NCBI RefSeq assembly: GCF_900090045.1
Contig: NC_041779.1
Coordinates: 1,699,001-1,763,000, forward strand
Source: Plasmodium malariae
Taxonomy: Eukaryota; Apicomplexa; Aconoidasida; Haemosporida; Plasmodiidae
Length of the DNA: 64,000 nt
Direction: 5' to 3'
Each line of letters begins with the position of its first letter. Position 1 is the first letter of the stretch. Positions 26,831 through 40,725 of the stretch are shown here, in pieces. The notes beneath the pieces were generated by a model. That model searched no databases, was not told the origin of the DNA, and saw nothing but the letters and a program-made list of their open reading frames with translations. The position numbers were made by a program, and so were the translations under genes.

Positions 26831-28419
26831 TTTTATTATATATGACTTATAAAAAATATTTATTATAAAATCCTTTAAATAACATTATGTTGTTTCTGAT
26901 TTATTTATAATGGAAGGTATAGATGTACAATTAAATAATATATTTATTACTTCCTTCTGACTTATGTATTCTAAATATATGCATTTAAATGAAGAATTGA
27001 AAACATTTAATTTATTATTATTGTGCTCATGGGATATTAATGAAGTTATGGAATGTCTAATTAAATGTATATTTACTGAAAACATATAGTTGGATAAACT
27101 ATATATATTTTTTTATATTTTACATTTTTAAAGAATAAACTTTATGAATTAAATGTAATCAAATATTAAGTGATGATATAATGAAGTTTTCTTGTTTTTT
27201 TATCTTTATTTGTTCATAATAATGGACCTATAAATATGTGTTATAAATATCTTTAAAAATAAAAATCTTCATTAATGCTAATGAAAATAAATATATATTA
27301 TCCGTAATCGCACAATGAATAGTTTTATACCTATATATTTTTTCTATTTTATATTCTTATAGGTTTATTATATAACATGCTAATATCCTTATAAGAATGT
27401 ATAATCATTTACATAGTTTATATTAACAATAGTTGGTTTTTTAAAAAACTTAATTATAATTTTTTAAACCAAATAAAAGTGACAAAATAAGTTACTTTAT
27501 TGTTGATAAACAATAAATACTTAAAATAATTTTTATTTGTTATATATGTTTAATAAAACGTATTTAAAAAATTACTCTATTTTTTTTCTTATGCACAATT
27601 AAATAAGTTTGATGAATAGGGTTCCCCTTGAAACACTTTTGACAATTTTATTTATATGTTAAAATCATTTTTTTATAGATTAAAGTTAATATTTTAATAT
27701 AATATTAATATATGTTTTAGTTATCGCATTTATGTATATTTTAAAAAATATTAATTAGCAGATGAAATAACGCATACTGAACTTTTTTTGTGAAAATATA
27801 CATACAACCTAGTGAAAATAAGAATAACTTATATTGACAATTGTTAAATAGATGACTAAATACGTTGCTAATATGAATATTCATAAAATATATATTTTTA
27901 TTTGTTTTTTGTTAATATTAATTTTTATCATATGTTATGAAATTATACTCATTACAATAAATAATAAATATGCATATTAAAATGTTTTTTGGTTTGTAAT
28001 TTTTTTTTATTCATATGAACTGTATCATATATATTAGTATGATTTTAATTTTTAGCACGAATTTAGATAAATATATATTAATTTGAACTATTACAATGCT
28101 TTGACATGTTAAAGGATATGTATATTTATTATTTTACTAGTACACATATGTGATTGTTAATTTTCTTCTATTATATAAAAATTACTTGAATATCTATGAT
28201 ATATTATTTTGATATCTAAAATGTTTATCCATTTTTTGTCATTGCACAATTAAAAACTACATTATATCACCATGATTATTCTGATATTAATACATTTTAA
28301 TGCATGAATAATTCTAAATTTTTTTATTTTCTTCTTTCTCACTGTATATTTTCTAAATTTGCATGTTTATTTAAAAAATAAAATAAAATAAAATAATTTG
28401 ATAAATTATAAAAATTTCA

Positions 28420-28445
28420 ATTTATAAATAATTGTACAAATTAAA
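28420..28445 (+). promoter_or_regulatory. shared distal upstream element
   Basis: Reads TTTATAAATAATTGTACAAA, 796 bp before the start at 29216. Confidence 0.3.
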
Positions 28446-29215
28446 AGTTATAAATTTTGAAAATTATTGCTGAAATATAAAAATTATGTTGTTATTTGAC
28501 CTTAACATACATCATTTACTATCATATTAAATCATTAATCTTTTAAAAATATATAATAAATTATGAGTGCAAGTTGTATGACTAAATTTAAACAAAATTT
28601 TAAACAGAATATTTCTATTTTAATTAATCATAATTAGTATTATATTGTATAATAATTAATATATTTTATCAGTAATAAAAATATTTTCTACGATATGGTT
28701 TTTTTAAAATATAATTTTTGTGAAAATATAATATTTTATAAGAAAAAATCATTAAAATTATAATTTATACCCTTAATATATGGTATATTATTTTATGAAT
28801 TTCTGAATAATATATATTTTAAATTAAATTAGTTAATCTGAAATATCAAGAAATTATATATACTTTTTTTTATTTTATTTTGACAATTATAGTAAGAAAT
28901 AATATCAAATTTTTGTATTTAATAATTAAATTATATATTATGAATTTAAAATTATTTTAATAAATTATTTTTTTTGATTAATGGTGAGTGTTTAATAAAT
29001 AATAATATAATAAAAATTTTATAATTTATTTTTAATTTATTATTCTTAATCTCTGTTACAAATATTAATGTTATATGTATTTTATTTTTTACGAAGAAAT
29101 AAAATATAATTCAAATTTTTTTTTTTAAATTAGTATAGTTTATCAGAAGAAATGTTTAATATTATTTATAATTCTTTCCATAATGAATGTATTGCATTAT
29201 TAAAAGTTTTATATC

Positions 29216-30043
29216 ATGGTCCAAAAAAGGAAGTTAATGTTTTTTATTAAAATTAATGTATTTATTTTTTTAACTTGGATAAGTCATATTGATGATAATA
29301 AGGTCTGATGATATTATTTAAAGATATTTTATATTAGTTATATTTCGTGTGTTTTATTATTAATACCTATTGTTTGCATGAAATTATTTTTTTTTTTAAA
29401 TCACGAATATTTACTTTATTTATTTTAGGGTATCATTGATAAACATTTCTATAAAACGATTAACGTTTATAGAATATTAAGTACAAAATCCTTTGGATTT
29501 TTTAGAAAATTTAAAGAAGGGGATTCGAATATGGTAAGTGTAAAAGAAGATATCTCTACTATTAATGGAGGAAACAAAATTTATAAATCTAATAATATGA
29601 AAGAAACCGATGAAACAAATTTACAGTCAAATGAAAGTTTATTAAATAGTGAAGGTGCTTGCGAATTATATGAGAAAATTATACCATCTGTACATATCGA
29701 AAAAGATTCATGTTTTAAAAATAATGTCTTAGGCAATATGTCTTTTAAAAATGAAGATAAGAGCGTTATGAATCCTAATAATGAGAATATTAAAAAGAAG
29801 TCATATATTAAATATGTTTTTCTTTTTGTTTTGCCTATGTTGCTTCCATTAGCTGAATTGATAATGCACTTATATGAAACGTTGTCGTGGTCTGATTATT
29901 ATGGTAGTTCGACTGATGCATTATCAATTATGTCAATAGTAAATATAGGAGTTATGTCAACATTAACATTCATAGTTATAATATTTATTATTTTTATCTG
30001 TATAAGCCTTAAAAAAGGGAAAAATGAAGCATTTAAAATATGA
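29216..30043 (+). CDS. divergent fam-l/fam-m-like exported protein (two exons)
   Basis: Exons are 29216-29302 and 29429-30043 (GTCTGA donor, TTTTAG acceptor, phase 0), 233 aa. Exon 1 is the family signal anchor (F-F-I-K-I-N-V-F-I-F-L-T-W-I-S-H). Exon 2 begins G-I-I-D-K-H-F and carries N-V-Y-R-I-L-S-T at the export-motif position (about residues 42-49). The acidic/Asn-rich middle lacks the usual E-K-K-I-F-K-E-L block. Two helices follow (about 156-176 and 201-223) with a short loop of about 24 residues, and the tail is only about 10 residues. It is the shortest intact member here, by both middle region and loop. It sits where block A has the broken gene at 1.05 kb. The donor GTCTGA departs from the GTATGA used by most neighbours, so expression should not be assumed. 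It is probably exported; the function is unknown. Confidence 0.75.
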
Positions 30044-33000
30044 AACGAATAATTAGAAAAAAAGGAATTTTTTTTAATGTTGTCCTTTAGAACAATTAAG
30101 CTATGTAAATCACTTAAAGATAAACGTATGTAAAGAATAATATTATAAATTTTTAGATTTTTTACGTACACTTGTATGGTTATATATTTTTTAATGTGAA
30201 TCTATGATAATATAAATCTTTAATATTTTTGTGAATTTAAGTGTTTTAATGCTTTCATTACATATTGAATATAATGATTCCGCTTAATACGGTATTATTG
30301 TTCATATATATATACATATATATAAATATATATGTGTATTTAACTAGATTTTCATGAAATATGTAATCACCTGCGTTAAAATTAATATTAAAAATCACAA
30401 TTTATATATTAGCATAAATATCATGTGTTAATTTACATCTGTATAAGTAAAAAATAATCTTGTTTTTATGATGTTTTACTTTTAAATGATTATATGCTGA
30501 TATAATCAAAAGAATATATTATTTGTTTCAAGTTATACAAAAATTATCCTGTTCTGCATACGAACAAACAAAGTGAATAAATGCAGTTGTATTTGCATTT
30601 TAATTTTTTATTTAATTTTATTTAAATTTATACAACCATTTAATTACTGTTTGTATAAATTGTATTATAATATATTTAATTTTACACAAAATATAAATTT
30701 ATTTTATAAGAGCTACATTTATATTAAAAAAATGCAATCCAATGAAACATAGTGAATGACTTCATGTAGACAATTTCAAAAATATATATGATAATTACTT
30801 TTTATATATTTTAATTTTTTATTCTTATTTTATATTATGATTTAATAGTTTTTAATTAATTATTTATGTGTTATATAAGGTACAAAAAAGTGAATAACAT
30901 TTATAATATTTTAAATAGTATAAGATTAAAGATAAACAAAATTTTGCGCATTTTAATATTATTATTATGATAGATTCTCTTAGTGACTTATATATAATAT
31001 TTACATATTATTATACTCTACAACTTCTGGTTTTTATTAGGTTCCTTCATATAATGTAGAATATAATGGTACTTGGTTTATTGTTTTTTTTTTAATTGTT
31101 TTTCTATGAATACTCTTAATAAAATTTATATTTTAGAAAGGAATTGAACTTTTAGTAATTTATATTAATCCATTTGTTTATTTTTGCTCTAAAATTTGAT
31201 CTCTATATTTAAAGAATTATAAATTTATTTTATAATCCCATTAATAAATTGAATTTTTGTTTTTTTTTAACCTTATATTAGTTGAGCTTATACATATATA
31301 TATAATATATAAACTCATTAAGAGTGTTTTGAACTTAGAAGATTAATTAAAAAGAATTAATATTAATAAATTAATGGTGTAAAAAATATAAATATGTCAC
31401 TATGAATAAACATAAACGAAAACAAAAGTTTCGATCATTTTCATTATTTTTTTAAAGTAGATAATTTCGTTATGGTATATCTTAGTACACATATTAGTAG
31501 TAATAGTATAGTTGCAAATATTCAATAGCTTTATAGAAAATATCACTGTAAAAATGATAATGAAACTATTGGAAAATAAAATTTAACTGAAAATACGTAT
31601 CCTATATTATCCTTTATTTTTAAACAAAATACTGAAATAACTGAATTAATATACACCCGAATTATATAATATGAGTAACATTACTAATTAAAGAAAATAT
31701 AAACTACTATAATAAAACTCGAGTTAGGAAGAAATGAGAAGGACAAGTGACATTATATACAGAAGATGTAAAAAAATATTAAAGCTTTTATATAAATTAT
31801 TATATTAATCCACATATATATATATATATACATACGTGCAATAAATATATACTAATATATATATATATATATATAATATGAATAGTACATGATATATACA
31901 TCTAATGAAGAACAAGTTTTATATTTAACGGAAAAATGAAAATTGTTTATAGATCAAATTTTCATTTGGTTTAATAGATATAATTAATTAAACTATATCA
32001 TCATACATATTTTTAATAAACGTATCATTTAAAATATAATATGGGGGAAAATAAATACGCAAAAAATATGTGTAGCCAAATTAGATACATCAGAATTTAT
32101 AATTTACTAAATAAATAGAAGAATGTAAGTTTATATAATGCGAATTATAGGATATTCTTCATAATATATAGTATTATTTATTAACATATTCTCTTATATT
32201 TTATTATATTAATACAAATATGTATAATTTAGGATACTAAGTGACAATCTTGTAAGAGATATATTTAAAGATTATGAAAAGGAATCTTATAATGTATTCT
32301 TATATTTATATATATAATACATATACACTATATATATATAAGAGTGTGAGATAAAGTAATAATTTAATTATCTCATTTTTGTGTAATGAAGTAGTGAAAT
32401 ATGTGCTATGCGTCATATAAAAATAAATTAATTTTTTTTTATCTTCATTTAATTAATTACTTTTTTTAAGAGTAATTGACTAGAAAATATTATATAAATT
32501 TATAATGTATATAATTAAAGTAATATATTTAATAAATATTCCTTATATAATTAACAAGATTCTAATAGTAACAAACAGGTTAGAATAAAAATATTGAGAT
32601 ATAATATTTTCTTCTTCTAATGATGTATTCTAAAAAATATCTTATTTATATTATTTACTTTAGTTTCATAAAATTTATAATGAAAAATGTGATTTTCAGT
32701 AGTGTTTATTTATAAATGATTAAAAATGAATATTCTCTTCTGAAATATATAAAATATTCTTGAAAAAAATTAATTCATCAAAGATTTTCCTAATTTTTTT
32801 TTATGTAATATTTATATATTATCCATTCGCATATCTTATTTATATCATTTTATTTAAAATTATATTTTAAATTATCACAATTAATGAAGGTCTTTTTTCA
32901 CTAAATTGCCCTTTACACTTTAATTTTTTATTTTTTTATTATTTATATTTCTATTTAATATATAAATTTTTTTTTTTTTTTTTGGAAAACATATAGACGG

Positions 33001-33870
33001 AAAAATAATAAATCCTTATATTAAAGAAGTTTCCTTTAAATAGTTATAAAAAAAAATACATTTAATAAAGCTATATATAATTAAAATGTTTTATCTTTAA
33101 TAATTTTAATGCAAAATTATAAAAGAGCTCCTATGAATTTCAATTTGTAAAATCTGAAACGTTTGTCGATGAACTTATTAACACAGTGCAGCATTTAGTA
33201 AGATAATGCATATATATTCTATATATCCTATATATCATAGATTAACTAAAAAATTGTGTAGTAAAAAAATGTATACCTTTTTTTTTCCATCCTACCATTT
33301 CTGTTATATTTATTAAATTTGTTTATGTTTTTTAATTATAAAATCATTTTTAAAAGGTATAATATGTACACAAAACAATTTTTATGGTTAGGAAGATAGA
33401 AAAAATTAATAGATATATTAATATATGTCATGGTCTCTAGCCGCTCAACATATATATAATTTTTGTTTTATATATAAAATAAAAAATTTTATTACCAAAG
33501 AAAAAAATTTATTTCATTTTCTTTCTGAAAAGCATTAATAAAAAAATTTTCAATTTATATCTTAGATAACTGATGCAAATAAATACTGTGATTTTTTAAT
33601 TGAATGAATAAGTTCTACTTAAAATTATTTTAATTAGTGCTGCTATTTTATAAATAAAACTTTATTGAGAAAAATATTTACTAAAATATATTTAAAACTA
33701 TACTCTCACTTTTATACTTTATATTTGTATATTATTTGTGGAATTTAATACCTTTCTTTTAAAAACAATATATAAAATATTAGCATATATACATATATCT
33801 TTCTTCCGGTACCTTTAGAATTCTCAATGATATTTTTATTTAGTTAAAGATATTATAATATAATTGCTTG
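30044..33870. other. intergenic, alignable to 1.9-5.56 kb
   Basis: No coding segment was found. It contains several TA-rich microsatellites (about 31813-31878) and segments shared with block A and with 59.1-61.4 kb. Confidence 0.6.
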
Positions 33871-34739
33871 ATGAAAAGAAAAAAAAAATTTATTATTTTA
33901 TTTAAAACTCTTATCTTTATACTTTTTATTTGTAAATTTTTTAATTCAGATAATGTGCTATATTGATAATACTTAGGACACTCGCTCAATATTCATTGTT
34001 TCTTCATATGATATATATATATAATAATAACAATAGAATATTTCTTAATAAATAAATACATATATAACATTGTAAAAAGTTAAAATATATTATTTTCTTT
34101 GTATCATACGTTTTATAAATCATTAGATAATATGAATAATGGACGTAGTACTTTAGCCTTATGAAACGGTAGACTATTGTTAGAAAATGAGAATAAAAAA
34201 AAATATATAGAATTAATATCTGTGTTATTTGGAAATGGATATAATTATTCAGAAATTGTAGATGATAGTGGAGGATCCAAATATGATGAAAAATATGAAT
34301 TTATGAATACAGATAATTCAAGATTTTCATGCAGAAGATTAATCAAAAAACGCACATGTTATTTGTAAACAGTTCGCAGAGATAGATAATTTCTTTGGAA
34401 AATATGTTATAAGAGAATTAGTCTTATATAAAAATTTAGGAGATATACATATTCTACCAAGAAAGAGGTTTTAAAACATTCATCATATATTAGTACAGCT
34501 TTGATATTTGTACATCCTGTAATACTTTTTTAATGGTATCTCAATTTTTTATTTTAACTGCTTATTATGGTGATCTAAATGATTATCTTGGACATATAGA
34601 ATCATTCATAGGAGAACTTCCTCGTACCTTTGGATTGGACTATATGTTTGCGTTAGTTATTCTAAGTATTTCAGTGGCTATTTACGTACTAGTAAAATTC
34701 TTGAAATATACAATTGTTGTACGGAGGGAAGGAGTTTAA
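33871..34739 (+). pseudogene. broken PEXEL-type exported protein gene, copy 2 of 3
   Basis: Exon 1 (33871-33954) is an intact 28-codon signal anchor starting M-K-R-K-K-K-F-I-I-L-F-K-T-L with a GTGCTA donor. Exon 2 follows an acceptor near 34126. A TGA at 34162-34164 stands where Trp is expected (L-A-L-stop-N-G-R-L-L-L-E-N-E). R-L-L-L-E is a canonical RxLxE PEXEL motif. The frame then runs to about 34368, shifts, and shifts again near 34440-34530. The last segment (34533-34739) reads to a proper end with a hydrophobic C-terminal helix A-L-V-I-L-S-I-S-V-A-I-Y-V-L-V-K-F-L-K. At least one stop and two frameshifts make it non-functional. Paralogues are at 5.56 and 61.4 kb. Confidence 0.85.
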
Positions 34740-34878
34740 CCTAGCTATAATAAATACATCGATTTTATAAAAAAATCTTTTTCTCACCTAAAATATATCT
34801 ACTATATTGTAAATGATATTATGTTCTTAAATAAATTCCTTCTTGTATGCATATAAATTATATTATTCATTCTAGATT

Positions 34879-34986
34879 ATGTACTCGTATATGTCGACAC
34901 ACAAAATAGAAAAAATAAATTTAATATTTATTTTAATTTGGATATTTTTATATTTTTGTTTTGTTAATACACTGTATTTTTATGAG
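34879..34986 (+). pseudogene. orphan signal-anchor exon
   Basis: An open 36-codon exon starts M-Y-S-Y-M-S-T-H-K-I-E-K-I, followed by a hydrophobic stretch with the family-typical I-L-I-W-I-F, and ends at a clean GAG|GTAATT donor. Spacing and character match exon 1 of two-exon exported genes, but no second exon is recognisable in the next 2.7 kb. It could be the remnant of a lost gene or exon 1 of a gene whose second exon is too diverged to recognise. No clear equivalent is seen at the matching place in block A (about 6.6 kb). Confidence 0.45.
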
Positions 34987-37017
34987 GTAATTTATTAATC
35001 TTATTTGTTATACATATATATGTATACTTTGTATTTCATAGAATCGTTTATTATATATTATTATGTTTTCTTAACACATATGTAATCTGTATGTGAGAAC
35101 ATTATCTGAATACATGTTTTTATGTAAATTTTTTAAGTAAAATATGTTCTCATTTAATTTGATTTATAAAACAAAAATTAAAGGAACTTTAATCAAGAAA
35201 CGAGGCAATTTATAATTTTAACAATCATATCTTTTCTTGGTTTTTTTATGGTTGTATATCATTAAATGATTACTATTTTAAACCTATTTATTACATATTA
35301 GTTCTAATTTAAACGTACGTGGTTTTTCTTCTTTTAATAAATCTAAATTTTTATTTTTATTTTTTTTTAATATGTATTATGCAAACATATACTTAATAAA
35401 TATATATTTTAACAAATTTTTATGAAAGGTATGTGTTGTACGAAATTTATCATATAAACATATTTTAAATGGAATTTTATATTATTTGAATAGTTAAAGA
35501 TAAAATTATTCACATGAACCAGTATTATTTTGCTTTTATGAATTAACTGTTAATAGAAAATTACCAATTTTAGAATTCATGAAAATATATAATTAAATAA
35601 AGGACTTACATCCATGTATCAATGTATAACATACGTAATTTTTATATATAATATACTTTATAAGTATTAATTAAAAATATATTACAAAAGAAATTATATA
35701 ATAAAAATATATTTTATTTTTATGTTTTTGATATTAAGTGAAAACATTTTTGAACCAATGTTAATTTGTGTTTAGAACGAATTACTGAACTGTTCTTACC
35801 TTTATGTCTTAAAGAATATGTATTTTATAAACACGAATAACATACTAATTGTAAAATTTAATTAAACATCAATCAATATATAAAAAAAATTTTATTCGAA
35901 ATATATTTTTTCTGTAACATCATTACATATTAATAATCAAACATATATATGTGAGCAGTAAGAATTTTTACTCTCCACTTTTGTTTATAACAGGAAACGT
36001 AGAATATTAAATATGTATAAAAATATAAGCTATTTACATTATTGAATAGGAATATTATTGGATATTTTTAGTTATATTTTTAATAATATTATGTTAAGTG
36101 AAAGAAAATTTAAGTTATACGTTAGCTCAATAAGTGCATAATTATGATTTTGTCTATTCTACAATTAACAATATACATTAATTAAAATTTTAAGCACTAT
36201 ACTAACTAAAAGAATTGATTATGTTAGGGAATATATATGCTTTTTAATTATTTTTATACACTTTATTTTAATGCAACTTTAATTTTCCCAAAAGTTTTAT
36301 TGTGTAAATTCAGTTCAATCACCAAATTAAGTCCAATAATTTTTTAGTTATTATACTATACGTATATTTAACAACGTATTGTACATCATATGAAATGGTT
36401 TATGTATTTCCATTTTTTTGCAAAAATATAGCTTTATATTAGAAAATCGAGTATAATATTTGTGTAAATATTAATAAAAATGTTTACCACATTGCTAAAA
36501 AAAATTTTAGTATATTCCTTAATAATTTTGGTTTTTCTTTTATTAGTATTAAATATTATAATATTTTACGTAATTATATTCTATTATTTAAACAATTTGC
36601 GTATGTCTACAATGTCGTTTTAGTTTATAGTTCAAAATATTAGTAAGAAATTTCAGATATATTTGTATAATATTAATTTTTTGGAAAAATGTATATAGTA
36701 TATTACAAATAGTGAATAGTAAAATGTATAAGATGTAAATTAAATGATACCTACCTTCATAATATTATTTGTGAATCTACGTAAATTTTGATTTAATTTT
36801 ATAATTGTTATTTAAATATATATCATAAAATAAGTTGATAACAAAAAAGATTTGTATTATTATTCATCATACAGTTAAACAAATACATTAATGTATCAAG
36901 ATTACTATAATATTAACACATTTTGTACGAGTATTACACTTTTTTTTTATTACATTTTTTCTAAATATATATATTTAACTAAAAAAAAAAGTAGTTTGTG
37001 TTTCTACAAACATATCA

Positions 37018-37040
37018 TTTACAAATAAACATTTAAATTA
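37018..37040 (+). promoter_or_regulatory. shared distal upstream element
   Basis: Reads TTTACAAATAAACATTTAAA, 747 bp before the start at 37765. Confidence 0.4.
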
Positions 37041-37393
37041 GAATTAACTTAAAATAATTTTTAAAAATTATTATACAAAAATAATAATTAAGTCATTACA
37101 TTCTTATAAAGAATACATATTTTTATGAATTATAAATATATAAAAAAAATGATTTTTTAAACATATTGTAGACTATAAAGTAAGGAATGTGTTATTAGTA
37201 AAACTAGAAAATTTCACAAAAAATATATATTTTAAATTTATTAAAATTTTTTCTTCATTTTTATAAATCCTAATATATTTTTTATCAATAATAAGTACAT
37301 TTTCCGAAATATAATATTTATAAAATTAGAATAATTTCAATGAAAACTTAAAAATAGTAATTATTCTAGAAATACCTAGAACAATAGCATATA

Positions 37394-37410
37394 TCTATAT
37401 TTTATACATT
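37394..37410 (+). promoter_or_regulatory. shared proximal upstream element
   Basis: Reads TCTATATTTTATACATT, 371 bp before the start at 37765. It is the direct counterpart of the site at 9101. Confidence 0.4.
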
Positions 37411-37764
37411 ACATATGATAAATATATTCATAATTTCTAAGTAATAAAAAATAATGAAAAAAAAATTTGTTTAATTACTACAATAAGTAATTAAATTATA
37501 CGTGGTGAATATATATAAATGAATTGATGTTGTGTAATTTTAATTAAAGTTACTTTTTTATAAATAATATTAATTATATTATTATATAGCGTCCTTTTTT
37601 AGGTATTTTTTTTTTTTTTTTTTGACTGTAGTAAAATATTCTATATTTGTTAATTAAGAAAAAATATTAAAAAAAAATAAGAGTTATTATTTTATTTTTG
37701 GAAGTGTATAACATGATATTAATTTTCTTTTTATTTTATATATTACAATATTAGAGACTATAAC

Positions 37765-38732
37765 ATGAAACAAAATATTAGTTTTATCTTTTACATCAAA
37801 ATTTTTATGTTTATCCTTTTAATTTGGATGTGTCATTTTTGCAGTGACATGGTATGATAAAACTTTTTGAGGGAATTTGTATTATTCACATTTTTATTGT
37901 TTATTTTTATTAATGATTGTTTCAGGAATGGGAATATTTATCCATTTTTATATGAAATACTTATAAATTTTTTTTTTAGAATAGGTTTAACGAAATTTTG
38001 GATGAGAATTATGGCTCTGGAAAAAAATTAGATAAACGAATTTATCGATTATTAGTAAAATATAAAAAGGATATTTTTTCAAATGTTGGAGATTTAGAAT
38101 TAAAGATCCCATATAATAAAAAATGGAAGAGCGAAAAATCATGTACAATTGATGATGAAAAATGGGTCAAAGAAAAAAAAGAAAAATTATATAGAAGCTT
38201 ATTATATAAGGAACAATTGATTAAGCAACTTATGAAAAATAAAAACACCATGTTTCATAAGTCATATAATCATTATGAAAAAAAAATAATGAATGGACTT
38301 GATGATAAAGTTTTTTTTAATAAAATGATGTTAATTAATGATAAGGATTACAAAAAATTAAAACGTAAAAAGTACGGATTACGATTTTGTTTACTTTTAT
38401 TAATGTTCCTGTTGGTATCAGTGATACCTATAGTAGATTTATCATTAGGGAATTTTAAAACCATAGGTATTTTAATAAATTCATTATGTCAGTTATCAGG
38501 GTATGATGAATCTAGTTTAACGGGTAGTGCTCCTGAGAATCCTTTATCTGCTTTTTGGTTCAGTACATGTCAACTGAAGAATTATATAGGATTTAAAATA
38601 TTTAGTATTCTAACATATTGTTTACCTATGTTAATACTTGGTAGTTTAATTGTACGAGGAATTTATTATTATTATAAAAATATTATAAAACATAAAAAAA
38701 TTAGGTTCTTGGAAACGTTCAATGAATGGTAA
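37765..38732 (+). CDS. exported two-TM protein, fam-l/fam-m-like (two exons)
   Basis: Exons are 37765-37851 and 37980-38732 (GTATGA donor, TTTTTTTAG acceptor, phase 0), 279 aa. Exon 1 ends W-M-C-H-F-C-S-D-M. Exon 2 starts N-R-F-N-E-I-L-D-E-N-Y and carries K-R-I-Y-R-L-L-V-K-Y (about residues 48-57). It shares D-E-K-W-V-K-E-K-K-E-K-L-Y-R-S with the 9.48 kb gene. The first helix (about 165-185) ends I-P-I-V-D-L-S-L-G, and the second (about 234-256) leads into Y-Y-Y-Y-K-N-I-I-K-H-K-K-I-R-F-L-E. By eye the cytoplasmic-type parts are nearly the same as in the 9.48 kb paralogue, while the loop between the helices differs strongly apart from two conserved Cys positions. Predicted exported, function unknown. 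Confidence 0.85.
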
Positions 38733-39890
38733 GGAATATATATATTTATGTAAAGAAACCTTTAATGTTATGTACTATCTATAATATCTTTAATGGCATA
38801 TTAAATATATTAATAATTTATTAGATTTTATAGATGAACATACATATGCGTAGTCATATTTTTAAGAAAATATAAAAAAAAATATTTTTATTTTTTTTGT
38901 GAATTTGAACGTTTGAAAGTTTATTATTTTACAATTTAACCTTATGCTTGAACTTAATTAAATATTGTTGCTTAATATATATGTATTTCTGTTTATATGA
39001 ACTGTTCAACGAAAAATAAATATTTATATTTAAAATTAATGCATAACACAATTAATATTATTTTATTGAATTCATTTGATAATTCACATTTTAACAATAA
39101 ATATTGTTGCTTTACATTTTTTATCATTTTCTAGTACACAATCATTATTTTTTCAGGTTATTAATTAAACGAATTATTAATTTTAAAATAAAAATTAATA
39201 TGTTTTGTTTTGTATATAATGAAGGGAAGTGATTATATTTATTGTATTTATATTTATTTATTTTTTTTTTTTTAACTATATTATAGTATTTTAAATTTCA
39301 TTTATAATTTTGTGTTAATTTCTTAATTCATTCATTGGAAAAATAATATTTTTTTAAAATAAAAATAAAATAGAATTTTATTCAGTATATTTACAGTAAT
39401 TTTTTGCGGATAAAATAGTTTTGTAATTGGTATTACATAGTTATCACCGCATATGTATTAGTAATAATTGAAAAGATCATTTTTTTTTTTTATAAGTATT
39501 AGCAAAAAAAAAAAATTCCATTTATTTGTATTCATTCTTTAATCCAAATCTGCAGAATTATTTAGCTGATAAAATATATTTGTAATATATATAAGAAAAA
39601 GTAATATATTAGCTCTAATATTGTCAGTAGAAACGTTACTAAATAATGTATTAAGGTAAATCATATTGTTACACTTCCATATTTTTAATTTACATATAAT
39701 AACCTTTATATTAATCTCATAAGTATAAATGTAATTGGAATGTTTTTAAATTATGGTAATTGTATGAGCATTCTTAAGCTAATATCATTGTGTTCTTTTT
39801 TTTTATATTTTTTATATATTAATATTGCTTCATATATATATATGTATGTAAAAAATGTAAACCTTAAGGGGATTCATTTAAAAAATTTAA

Positions 39891-39915
39891 ATTTATAAAT
39901 AATGGTATAAATTAA
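39891..39915 (+). promoter_or_regulatory. shared distal upstream element
   Basis: Reads TTTATAAATAATGGTATAAA, 835 bp before the start at 40726. Confidence 0.35.
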
Positions 39916-40300
39916 ATTTAATAAGGAATTAAATTTTTTAAAAATTTGTCAGAAAAATATAAAGTAATACTTTATTTACTTTTTAAATATATATAATTTA
40001 ACATAGAATTAATAGTACATTATAAAATTAATTTTCTAAATATATGGTAAACCGCAACATAAAAGAACTCTTTATGTAACAACTAAAAAATGTGTTATAT
40101 TTCACAAACTAAAATTATTGTACAAATAATTGATTACTTCATTAATTATTACAGTTATTGTATAGTTATAATATTTAATATTTTATAAAATAAATAACAC
40201 TTTTTTTCAAAGTGTAATATCTTAGAAATTAGAACTAATAATAGGAAAACGTCATTATAATTATAAATTGCTGTGTTAATATATAATATATTGCACTTTA

Positions 40301-40317
40301 CCTATGTTCTATACGTT
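40301..40317 (+). promoter_or_regulatory. shared proximal upstream element
   Basis: Reads CCTATGTTCTATACGTT, 425 bp before the start at 40726, the counterpart of the site at 12007. Confidence 0.4.
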
Positions 40318-40725
40318 TTATGCTTTAAATTATAAGAGTAATTCGAAATATTAATATATCATATATTTTTATTTTAGTTTGAATATTTTTTATAAATGGA
40401 ACTTCTGATAGCTCGACTATACTAAATAATTATCATATAACTTTTGTATAATTATGAAATAATTAAAATTTCAGTACTTATGTAAAAGTTATTTTATTAT
40501 TCATAAAGTAATTATTAAAAATTTATAATATATTTTTAAAGGTATTTTATTTTCACTCCCAATATAAAATGAATTTTAAGTATATTTATATTTTTTTTTT
40601 CTTTGAAGAAATAATAATCAGAAATTGAGAAATTATATGTAGTGCAATTTTTCGTCGAATGTATAATGCGTCATTACAAATATAATTCTTTCTGAACATA
40701 TTGCAACTTTAGAAAAAAATATATA

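Larger units (their letters stand above)
26243..29215. other. intergenic, flanks of the 25.25 and 29.2 kb genes
   Basis: The first 300 bp or so resembles the sequence after the 53.62 kb fam-m stop (for example AAAAATTGCTTTAAT-like near 26340 and 54711). Near 26801 stands the shared downstream element. The rest is AT-rich with no coding segment. An open frame on the - strand at 26885-27085 is not supported. Confidence 0.6.
34740..37764. other. intergenic 5' region of the 37.77 kb gene
   Basis: Apart from an orphan exon at 34879 no gene is seen. A short hydrophobic open stretch near 35195-35265 ends in TAA and may be debris. From about 35.35 kb it aligns with 7.05-9.48 kb. Confidence 0.6.
38733..40725. 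other. intergenic between tandem exported genes
   Basis: Alignable to 10.45-12.43 kb; no coding segment. Contains the 5' elements of the next gene. Confidence 0.65.

Noticed and set aside
26885..27085. 66-codon open frame on the - strand
   Set aside because: Lies in the conserved 3' flank of fam-m; the related region near 55.35 kb does not keep the frame.
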